Part shown: positions 1 through 4,762 of the stretch, in pieces
Numbering within the stretch: the first letter of the stretch is position 1
How the letters are laid out: each line of letters opens with the position of its first letter
Assembly (NCBI GenBank): GCA_017997825.1
Contig: JAGOEH010000170.1
Span: 1-6,691, forward strand
From: Candidatus Delongbacteria bacterium
GTDB taxonomy: Bacteria > JAGOEH01
DNA length: 6,691 nt
Direction: 5' to 3'
Notes under the pieces: model-generated
The model's input: only the letters and a program-made list of their open reading frames with translations
The model's database searches: none
What the model was told of the DNA's origin: nothing
Translations under genes and position numbers: made by a program

Positions 1-1
1 C

Positions 2-172
2 CTTCAGCTTGTCAGGGGCCGTACTGTCAACCCCGACGAGATGCCGGATTCAATCGATGAGAGGAATGTTTATGATGAAACCGATTTTGAATTCCGATGG
101 GAAATGAATCGTTATGAGTTATATTCTGGATCGGAGAGATCGGGTATGGATCGATGGAATTATACTGAATAG
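2..172 (+). CDS. Possible C-terminal fragment of an unidentified plus-strand gene (5' end outside window)
   Basis: A frame open from the left edge runs for 56 codons and ends in TAG at 170-172. The product is hydrophilic and rich in acidic and aromatic residues, including stretches such as DETDFEFRWEMNRYELYSG, with no recognisable motif. It would converge on the AraC-family gene, whose stop lies 37 nt away, which is a natural arrangement. The evidence is weak. A 56-codon open frame can arise by chance, one minus-strand frame is also open for about 50 codons here, and no start codon or ribosome binding site is visible. I do not recognise the family and assign no function. Confidence 0.4.
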   Translation, partial: LQLVRGRTVNPDEMPDSIDERNVYDETDFEFRWEMNRYELYSGSERSGMDRWNYTE

Positions 173-209
173 CGATTCCGTAATTTAATTCTATTGCTGA
201 ATCGTAGGA

Positions 210-923
210 TTAGGGGAGAAGGGTGATGGAGTTTTGATATAATCCCGGCGTAATGCCGACATGTTTTTTGAAGTGACGGATGAAATGGCTCTGGTCGTAA
301 AATCCATAATCCAACGCAGCTTCAGTCAATTCTGTGTTTCTATGGCTGTATCGGTGCCTGATTTTTCGGATTCGGGCCTGGATGATATATTGCCGGATGG
401 AGAGTCCGGTTTTACGTTTGAAGATATGGGACAGATGAAACGGATTCAGTCCGGCGGTTTGAGCCAGGCCATCGATCGGTAGATCTTCATCCAGGTGTCG
501 GTCAATGTGACGGATGAGACGACGGATCATGATATCCTCATCGGAGTGAACCTGGCGAAAATAGCTCAGGGCATAGCGATAAAGCGACCGGATCGTATCG
601 ACCCGGTCAAATGATGGAGGAATGGTGCTGATCAGGTTCGTCTCGCTGATTGAAGCCGGATCCTTGATACACAGAACGGTATATCCGACGCCTTGAGGAT
701 CGGGGACCAGGCAGGAGTGCGGGGTTCCGGGAGGAATGATGAACCGGTCGTTTTCCTTCAGGATATGACGTCGGCCGGGCATAACCAGGATCTTTTCTCC
801 CTGATCGATCCGGCCGACGCAATAGCATTGATGGATATGAGTCGGAAAGCTGTGAGTCGATCCGCTGATCTTCAGGATTTCGAACCGGGATGGCTTGATC
901 AGGATTCGGTAGTTAGGATTCAT
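210..923 (-). CDS. AraC-family transcriptional regulator with N-terminal cupin sensor domain
   Basis: This is a 237-residue one-component regulator. The N-terminal part (about residues 10-90) looks like an AraC-type cupin ligand-binding domain: a THIHQ histidine cluster at 28-32, a G-D-rich turn near 57-60 and PPGTPHS at 64-70. A linker follows, then an AraC DNA-binding domain at about 132-232 with two helix-turn-helices. The first is LPIDGLAQTAGLNPFHLSHI (148-167) and the second includes DQSHFIRHFKKHVGITPGLY (210-229), the typical AraC C-terminal signature. The length is normal for the family. The start ATG is one nucleotide after the stop of the upstream cupin gene (TGA-C-ATG), and no Shine-Dalgarno sequence precedes it, so translation is probably coupled to that gene. 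The ligand and regulon are unknown; autoregulation of the operon is likely by analogy. The AraC assignment is firm; the cupin sensor call is somewhat less so. Confidence 0.95.
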   Translation of the reverse strand: MNPNYRILIKPSRFEILKISGSTHSFPTHIHQCYCVGRIDQGEKILVMPGRRHILKENDRFIIPPGTPHSCLVPDPQGVGYTVLCIKDPASISETNLISTIPPSFDRVDTIRSLYRYALSYFRQVHSDEDIMIRRLIRHIDRHLDEDLPIDGLAQTAGLNPFHLSHIFKRKTGLSIRQYIIQARIRKIRHRYSHRNTELTEAALDYGFYDQSHFIRHFKKHVGITPGLYQNSITLLP

Positions 924-924
924 G

Positions 925-1311
925 TCAGTTCAAAGGGGGAGTGAATTTGGCCACCAGCATCAGTCCGGCTTCCCCGGCTTCAATGCGGTGGAGGACATCC
1001 GCCGGTATCCATGAAAACACGCCGGGATGATAGTCGACCCGGGTATCCCCGACGATTCCGGTGCCCTGACCGGCTATGATTTCATGCAGTTCAGCTTTGC
1101 CCTGATGGATATGGTCCCCGATCTGGTGATGCGGCTCGATCCTGACCAGCATCAGGCTCATCAGACCGTCGGTCTGGCTCCCGGTAAACAGATCTTTGGT
1201 GGATACTCCCTCGAATTTGGGATGCTTTTTCCATTCGACTGAGGCAATCCGGGCGGTTTCCCGGCCATTGACATAAACGGTTCCGGTATCGGCAAAACCG
1301 GTAATCGGCAT
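925..1311 (-). CDS. Small single-domain cupin protein
   Basis: This 128-residue protein has both cupin motifs. Motif 1 is H67-I-H69-(4)-E74-(6)-G81. Motif 2 has the form G97-(5)-P103-A-D-V-L-H108, with Asp in place of the usual Gly. H67, H69, E74 and H108 would be the metal ligands, so a mononuclear metal centre is expected. There is no signal peptide, so it should be cytoplasmic. The start is supported by AAAGGAG seven nucleotides upstream of ATG. It is the first gene of a two-gene operon with the AraC-family regulator (1-nt gap). Small cupins range from dioxygenases and isomerases to non-catalytic binding proteins, and nothing visible separates these options. The pairing with a regulator that carries its own cupin sensor suggests that both respond to the same small molecule, but that is inference. 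Confidence 0.9.
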   Translation of the reverse strand: MPITGFADTGTVYVNGRETARIASVEWKKHPKFEGVSTKDLFTGSQTDGLMSLMLVRIEPHHQIGDHIHQGKAELHEIIAGQGTGIVGDTRVDYHPGVFSWIPADVLHRIEAGEAGLMLVAKFTPPLN

Positions 1312-1331
1312 TTTGGGGCTCCTTTCGCTTT

Positions 1332-1371
1332 TCTCGATACTATACGCTATTTGGAGTTGAAAGTATAGTAC
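1332..1371 (-). promoter_or_regulatory. Predicted promoter/operator of the cupin-AraC operon with 8-bp inverted repeat
   Basis: The arms TACTATAC (1338-1345) and GTATAGTA (1363-1370) form a perfect 8-bp inverted repeat with a 17-nt spacer. Read on the minus strand, TATAGT at 1344-1339 is a good -10 hexamer (5 of 6), about 28 nt upstream of the cupin ATG. The other arm falls exactly where the -35 would lie, and there is no TTGACA-like hexamer there. A weak -35 overlapped by a repeat is what one expects of an activator-dependent promoter, so this is a candidate binding site for the AraC regulator encoded in the operon. The promoter is inferred; the repeat is seen directly. Confidence 0.5.
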
Positions 1372-1408
1372 AAAATTGCGCTTTGGTTATCCATTTTTGG
1401 TTTAATCC

Positions 1409-2443
1409 TCATTTTGCCAATTTATATCTATATCTGATGATGATCGGATTGGCCAAATCTCCTTGCTCTTCATGATGGTTCGGTCGGGAGCTAAAAAACA
1501 GATGGTTGTTATTCGCATATAAGAACCACATATCGTTTTTTAGAATCTTTCTGTTGATGACCTCCCCTTGGGTGGAAAACAATTCGAAATTCGGCTTATA
1601 ATTAACAGTATAGTGGGCAATCATCGTTTCTGGATTTAGTAAATGTAAAGAAACTACCCCGTCCATTGGTTTTCCTATCGATTGCATTACGGCCTCTATA
1701 GTGTTTTCAAGGGGTTCATCATTGATTTTGAAATTCCGGTTCTTGCTGATGAAGGTTTTGACGAGTCTTCCGGCCGAGTCGATCTTGAGTATTTTGTTTT
1801 CAAAAGTATTTGCAAAATAAAGATAACCTTGTTGATCCATAATCATTCCCCCTCCGGTTGATCTATAAATCCTAACAGCCAGGTTCTTGGGAAAATCGAA
1901 TATAAACAGCTTTTTCACGGAACCGTTTTTAGGATTGAACCTTATTAAAAACTGATTTTCTGGGGATTTTTTGGTATAGCTTATAATATTCGATTGTTTA
2001 TCAATGATCGATTTGTCAGAACACGTATGGTTTTTCAGGTAATAATACTCAACTATTTTTCCGTTTTCATCAACATGAACATAAATATTGGGACTATTGG
2101 CAAACCAGAATCCTTTTTTGGGGTCTTTAAAAATTGACAGGATCATTAGTTTCATGCCGGGAATCGCTTCCTCAATATCGACCTTTGAGAATTTGTTCGT
2201 TTTAAAATTGACAACAACCAGTTGTTGGGCTATATTATCATAGATTACAAAAATATCCGAATCCAATTGCAATAATGATGAAATCTCACCGATGACCAAT
2301 CCGGGAAAATCTAATCGGAGTGTATCGGCCAACTGAAAGTACTCACCGAATATTTTTTCGTCTTCGGAATAGTCATCGGATTGTGATAGGCTGGTGCAGA
2401 TCAAACCGCTGATGATGATTAGAATAAGCGTTCCGGTTCTCAT
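1409..2443 (-). CDS. Secreted six-bladed beta-propeller-like protein
   Basis: This 344-residue protein has an N-terminal signal peptide: M-R-T, a hydrophobic core at about 5-16 and a likely signal peptidase I site after SLS (18-20). C16 is not in a convincing lipobox. The mature part shows repeated beta-propeller blade patterns. These include an IGEISSLLQL-DSDIFVIYDN segment (51-70) followed by a VVVNFKTNKF strand pair, and a GGGMIMDQQGYLYFAN / KILKIDSAGRLVKTF blade (197-231) typical of NHL/TolB-like and '6-bladed beta-propeller' (DUF5128-type) proteins. No catalytic motif is visible; such proteins are usually binding or scaffold modules outside the inner membrane. The start has an excellent AAAGGAG seven nucleotides before ATG. 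Upstream lies a Cys-rich secreted protein gene and an intrinsic terminator, so expression may depend on read-through. The gene is more AT-rich than the cupin, Nudix and receptor genes. The ligand is unknown. Confidence 0.75.
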   Translation of the reverse strand: MRTGTLILIIISGLICTSLSQSDDYSEDEKIFGEYFQLADTLRLDFPGLVIGEISSLLQLDSDIFVIYDNIAQQLVVVNFKTNKFSKVDIEEAIPGMKLMILSIFKDPKKGFWFANSPNIYVHVDENGKIVEYYYLKNHTCSDKSIIDKQSNIISYTKKSPENQFLIRFNPKNGSVKKLFIFDFPKNLAVRIYRSTGGGMIMDQQGYLYFANTFENKILKIDSAGRLVKTFISKNRNFKINDEPLENTIEAVMQSIGKPMDGVVSLHLLNPETMIAHYTVNYKPNFELFSTQGEVINRKILKNDMWFLYANNNHLFFSSRPNHHEEQGDLANPIIIRYRYKLAK

Positions 2444-2484
2444 AGAATAGCTCCTTTGTATGGTTGTTTTTACATAACCATTCC

Positions 2485-2534
2485 AAAAAGTAAGGCCATA
2501 GATCGTCAGGATTGGGGTATTAATCTATGGCCTT
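2485..2534 (-). terminator. Rho-independent terminator/attenuator between the small Cys-rich protein gene and the propeller gene
   Basis: AAGGCCATAGAT (2492-2503) and ATCTATGGCCTT (2523-2534) form a perfect 12-bp stem with a 19-nt loop. In the minus-strand direction it is followed after two nucleotides by a run of five T (2489-2485). No T run follows it on the plus strand, so it acts on minus-strand transcripts. It begins 26 nt after the small protein's stop codon and ends about 40 nt before the propeller start. It should end most transcripts of the small gene, with partial read-through into the propeller gene. Confidence 0.8.
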
Positions 2535-2540
2535 GAAAAC

Positions 2541-2560
2541 GATATACTGATCAGATTATC
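2541..2560. repeat. 20-bp imperfect palindrome abutting the small protein's stop codon
   Basis: The stretch contains the perfect 8-bp palindrome CTGATCAG (2547-2554), flanked symmetrically by GATA (2541-2544) and TATC (2557-2560) with two mismatched pairs between. It lies between the stop codon of the Cys-rich protein (2561-2563) and the terminator stem. It could be a small mRNA 3' hairpin or a protein-binding dyad; a chance palindrome is also possible. Confidence 0.3.
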
Positions 2561-2854
2561 TTAAGGTTGAATCTCAGGCTCCATCAATAATATCGCTTGT
2601 TCACAGAAACACCGTGGGGCCATTTTGGTGCATTCAACCCCAGGATTAGTACATTTGGCTCCACAATAGGCATCAATAAATTTAGTGTCTGATATATTAC
2701 AGCGACACCAGTATTGATCTACACAATATAGATAATCACCAGATGGGGGGTTAGGGTTTTCTGCATAAACATGAGTAGCATACAGTACCATTAATGATAC
2801 TGCAACTAATATAAAAATCGCATAATTCACTCTTTTTAATGAAATCTTATACAT
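2561..2854 (-). CDS. Small secreted cysteine-rich protein of unknown function
   Basis: This 97-residue protein has a basic N-terminus (K3, K7, R8), a hydrophobic core at 12-26 and a likely signal peptidase I site after VYA (29-31). The mature chain is about 66 residues with eight cysteines: C44, C50, C52, C64, C68, C75, C82 and C84. The spacing is C-x5-C-x-C-x11-C-x3-C-x6-C-x6-C-x-C, with a CxC pair near each end. An even number of cysteines in an exported protein suggests four disulfides; metal binding is an alternative. The start has a strong AAAGGAG six nucleotides upstream of ATG. A terminator follows closely and a secreted beta-propeller gene lies downstream. The arrangement recalls NVEALA-family exported peptides of Bacteroides, which as I recall are often found next to beta-propeller genes. 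The NVEALA motif is absent, so membership is not claimed. The gene and its neighbourhood are AT-rich compared with the flanking operons. Confidence 0.8.
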   Translation of the reverse strand: MYKISLKRVNYAIFILVAVSLMVLYATHVYAENPNPPSGDYLYCVDQYWCRCNISDTKFIDAYCGAKCTNPGVECTKMAPRCFCEQAILLMEPEIQP

Positions 2855-3064
2855 TTTAATCTCCTTTTACAATAAAGCAAAATTTACAAATCTTTAGTAC
2901 GGATTCGGTAAAAAACTTCCATTTTAAATATATCTGGAAAACCTTCTATAGATAAATTTTCTTTTCCGGATTTTATCAATAAAACGAAGGAGAAATAAAT
3001 TGGAGTTGAGCAAAATATTTTGGCTATTTAAATCTAATCCGGCAATTTTATACTTTATTCTGTT

Positions 3065-3087
3065 TTCTGAAAGATTCTGAAAGATTC
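3065..3087. repeat. Short tandem repeat, 2.3 copies of a 10-bp unit
   Basis: The unit TTCTGAAAGA occurs twice in succession (3065-3074 and 3075-3084), followed by TTC of a third partial copy. It lies in the predicted leader of the Cys-rich protein gene and overlaps a 13-codon minus-strand frame. No function is evident. Confidence 0.7.
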
Positions 3088-3158
3088 ATGGTGCCCGCAT
3101 TACTCCTTTAAATCTTCATGCAGTTTACTCAATATTATAAAATCTTAGTTATGGAGAT

Positions 3159-3187
3159 ATGATATATGTTGTTTGTGAATTTGTCAA
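3159..3187 (-). promoter_or_regulatory. Near-consensus sigma70-type promoter reading toward the Cys-rich protein gene
   Basis: On the minus strand a perfect -35 TTGACA (3187-3182) is followed by a 17-bp spacer and a -10 TATCAT (3164-3159), five of six matches to TATAAT. Initiation would be near 3152, giving a leader of about 300 nt before the ATG at 2854. No better promoter was found closer to the gene. It lies downstream of the Nudix gene and so separates the receptor/Nudix operon from the peptide/propeller unit. This is a pattern prediction only. Confidence 0.6.
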
Positions 3188-3307
3188 GGCTTTTTTAACA
3201 ACTATTCATATTTTTCTGACAAATTTTCGTACTGGGCTTGCGTTGTATATTGAAAATCTTTTGGTTGCAATGAATTTGCGGGTTTCCCGATCCCCTGTGC
3301 CGGTGGT

Positions 3308-3398
3308 TAAAAAGGATCGTACTGGATCGTCTTCCACTTCGACCGACCAATTGAATAGTTAGGAAAATGCCTAAAAAGGTCAGATCCTGAGGATCGTC
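3308..3398. repeat. Pair of degenerate direct repeats downstream of the Nudix gene
   Basis: Two related segments, 3308-3331 and 3372-3398, both begin with TAAAAAGG and end with GGATCGTC, with a variable middle. On the minus strand each therefore reads GACGATCC ... CCTTTTTA. The second contains a small hairpin, GATCC-TGA-GGATC (3383-3395), followed on the minus strand by a T5 run. They may be weak tandem terminators for the Nudix transcript or a decayed duplication. Confidence 0.4.
3373..3395 (-). terminator. Weak candidate terminator of the Nudix transcript
   Basis: On the minus strand, eight nucleotides after the Nudix stop codon, GGATC and GATCC form a 5-bp stem with a 3-nt loop (3395-3383). 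A T5 run (3377-3373) follows after five nucleotides. The stem is short and its distance to the T run is long, so this is only a plausible terminator. Confidence 0.3.
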
Positions 3399-3403
3399 AG
3401 TAG

Positions 3404-3844
3404 TTAGTAGTTATAAAAGATGGTTTGCCGATGGTCGTCGTTGTCGGGATCGGCAATCCGGTCCAGCAGTGATCCGGTGTATCCTCCCAGCGGATACTCG
3501 TGGATCCGGTCCAGCGGTACCCAGGCATACGCCTCGGCTTCATCGTTCAACCTGACCTGATAGCTGTCGGTCCGGCAGATATAATCGATGAATATAAAAT
3601 GCTTCGGTTGGTGGAAGCGTTGGCTGTTGATGCATTCCTTCAGCCCGATCAGCCGGATGTCATAGATGGTCAGCCCGGTTTCCTCCATGATCTCTCGTTT
3701 CAGGGCTTCCTCCATCGATTCCCCCCATTCGATATGGCCTCCGGGGATGACGTAGGTGTTTTCCCATTTGTGGGATCGGCACAGCAGGATATGGCGGTCG
3801 GGATTGAAGATGACCGCGCTGACGGTGGGTTCGGGATAAGCCAT
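3404..3844 (-). CDS. Nudix hydrolase (MutT-like)
   Basis: This 146-residue cytoplasmic protein carries a perfect Nudix box (G-x5-E-x7-REU-x-EE-x-GU) at residues 36-58: G36, E42, R50-E51-I52, E54-E55 and G57-L58. E51, E54 and E55 would bind Mg2+. The strand before the box (TVSAVIFNPDRHILLCRSHK, 7-26) and the YVIPGGHIEWGES stretch fit the fold. Nudix enzymes cleave nucleoside diphosphates linked to another moiety; the substrate cannot be told from the box. The start has GGAG eight nucleotides before ATG, and an ATG 14 nt further upstream is out of frame. The gene follows the DUF4249-like gene by 78 nt in the same direction, so co-transcription is possible. Its base composition is GC-rich like the receptor operon and contrasts sharply with the AT-rich region downstream. 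Confidence 0.95.
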   Translation of the reverse strand: MAYPEPTVSAVIFNPDRHILLCRSHKWENTYVIPGGHIEWGESMEEALKREIMEETGLTIYDIRLIGLKECINSQRFHQPKHFIFIDYICRTDSYQVRLNDEAEAYAWVPLDRIHEYPLGGYTGSLLDRIADPDNDDHRQTIFYNY

Positions 3845-3881
3845 GACAGACGCTCCATGATCGATAGGGTTAGTGAACGGC

Positions 3882-3911
3882 AGGAGGGCCGCGGGTTCAA
3901 AGGAGGGCCGC
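3882..3911. repeat. 11-bp direct repeat between the DUF4249-like and Nudix genes
   Basis: AGGAGGGCCGC occurs at 3882-3892 and again at 3901-3911, with an 8-nt spacer. The repeat sits in the 78-nt gap upstream of the Nudix start. The 19-bp period is close to two helical turns, so a tandem binding site is possible, but so is chance. Confidence 0.5.
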
Positions 3912-3922
3912 TTCAGTTCCTT

Positions 3923-4729
3923 TCAGGGGATGGTGAAGCCCTGACGCCAAAGATTGAGGGAGGCGAGACATCCGTAGCCGTTCTCAACCGTGGATAAGTG
4001 CCCCAGATAGGTATTGGGTTTGAAACTGATATTATAGGAAATATACTCGGTCAGATTTTGATCGTAGCCGTAAATGACCAGTTCCGCCTGACTGCCCCCG
4101 GATTCCGTGAAATTCATGCTGACATCCAGATTGCCCTCTTCTTCTCTCAATAAGCGCTGGCTGTATTCATGGCCGTCGATGATCAGGAAGAGATCATAGG
4201 CGAAGATGGAGCTGTCCCGAAGGAGGGTAAAGCGCAATTGCCCGGGAGTAATCGTCCAGGATTCCGGCAGGATGGTCGGGGGCTGAGGGATAGTGGTAGT
4301 GGCAGTCAATTCGGGAAAACTGTCCCGCCGGCAGATAATTTGGTAGGTTTCCCCGGGATCCGGAAAAAACAAGGCCTGATAATATTCCATATCCCCGTTG
4401 GAATTCTCCGGCCAGGTATACTCCAGCCGGATGGTATCATTCGGGGAGAGGGAACCGCCGGCGAGACGAACCAGCATCACCTGGGCATCCCGTACCGTTA
4501 GATCATCATATTCCTCGGCCGGCGGATAGGTCATTTCCAGGTGCACAAAGGAGCGGGATTCTCCTTTCAGGCTGTCGGGCCGCAGGATTCCCAGCAGGTT
4601 CAATTGCTGCTGATAGGGGGTATCGTCGATGACATGCGGCTGGGGGCCATAACCCGAAAATATGTTGCCGCAACGAGCCATCAGCAGGCTGATCGATGCC
4701 AGCCCCAGGATTATCATTGTCCGTTTCAT
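3923..4729 (-). CDS. DUF4249-like exported (probable lipo-) protein, partner of the TonB-dependent receptor
   Basis: This 268-residue protein begins with a signal sequence (K2, R3, hydrophobic 5-17) and a cysteine at 20, suggesting a lipoprotein. The residue before the cysteine is Arg (LLMARC), which is atypical for a lipobox. The mature part matches the pattern I know for DUF4249. It has an early LNLLGILRPD strand (43-52), DAQVMLVRL (81-89), FPDPGETYQIICRRD (122-136), LTATTTIPQPP (141-151) and a late STVENGYGCLASLN segment (246-259) resembling the usual 'NIENGLG.F' ending. In Bacteroidota such proteins are commonly encoded next to a TonB-dependent receptor; their molecular role is not established. 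The receptor gene ends 33 nt upstream, and AAAGGAA precedes the ATG at a suitable distance, so the two form an operon. The family call is from memory of motifs only. Confidence 0.7.
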   Translation of the reverse strand: MKRTMIILGLASISLLMARCGNIFSGYGPQPHVIDDTPYQQQLNLLGILRPDSLKGESRSFVHLEMTYPPAEEYDDLTVRDAQVMLVRLAGGSLSPNDTIRLEYTWPENSNGDMEYYQALFFPDPGETYQIICRRDSFPELTATTTIPQPPTILPESWTITPGQLRFTLLRDSSIFAYDLFLIIDGHEYSQRLLREEEGNLDVSMNFTESGGSQAELVIYGYDQNLTEYISYNISFKPNTYLGHLSTVENGYGCLASLNLWRQGFTIP

Positions 4730-4762
4730 GATTCTTTCCTTTGAATTGCGCCTGTCCGGTTC

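Larger units (their letters stand above)
2855..3403. other. AT-rich 549-nt intergenic region
   Basis: No convincing gene lies here. By hand count 14 of 60 bases are G or C at 3121-3180, against 38 of 60 at 3481-3540 in the Nudix gene. The region contains a near-consensus minus-strand promoter (3159-3187) and a strong minus-strand Shine-Dalgarno sequence (3103-3109) before very short frames. It also holds a 10-bp tandem repeat (3065-3087), a plus-strand AAGGAG before a 26-codon TTG-initiated frame (3000-3080), a 46-codon minus frame without a start codon (2884-3024) and two related repeats near 3308-3331 and 3372-3398. It is best read as a leader plus possibly decayed sequence. Confidence 0.6.

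Noticed and set aside
173-204. Inverted repeat CGATTC...GAATCG between the convergent left-edge frame and the AraC gene, as a bidirectional terminator
   Set aside because: The stem is only 6 bp with a 20-nt loop and no T run on either strand.
2460-2481. ATGGTT...AACCAT inverted repeat upstream of the propeller start
   Set aside because: A 6-bp AT-rich stem with a 10-nt loop is too weak to claim as a regulatory hairpin or operator.
3159-3362. Plus-strand 67-codon open frame in the intergenic region
   Set aside because: It overlaps the best promoter of the opposite strand, its only nearby GGAG is 2 nt from the ATG, and its product shows no family motif. The C-terminal half falls in low-complexity Ser/Thr-rich sequence over the degenerate repeats. 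Probably not a gene.
3500-3997. Plus-strand 165-codon open frame opposite the Nudix gene
   Set aside because: It is antisense to the perfect Nudix box and has no motif or plausible ribosome binding site; it is a shadow of the Nudix gene.
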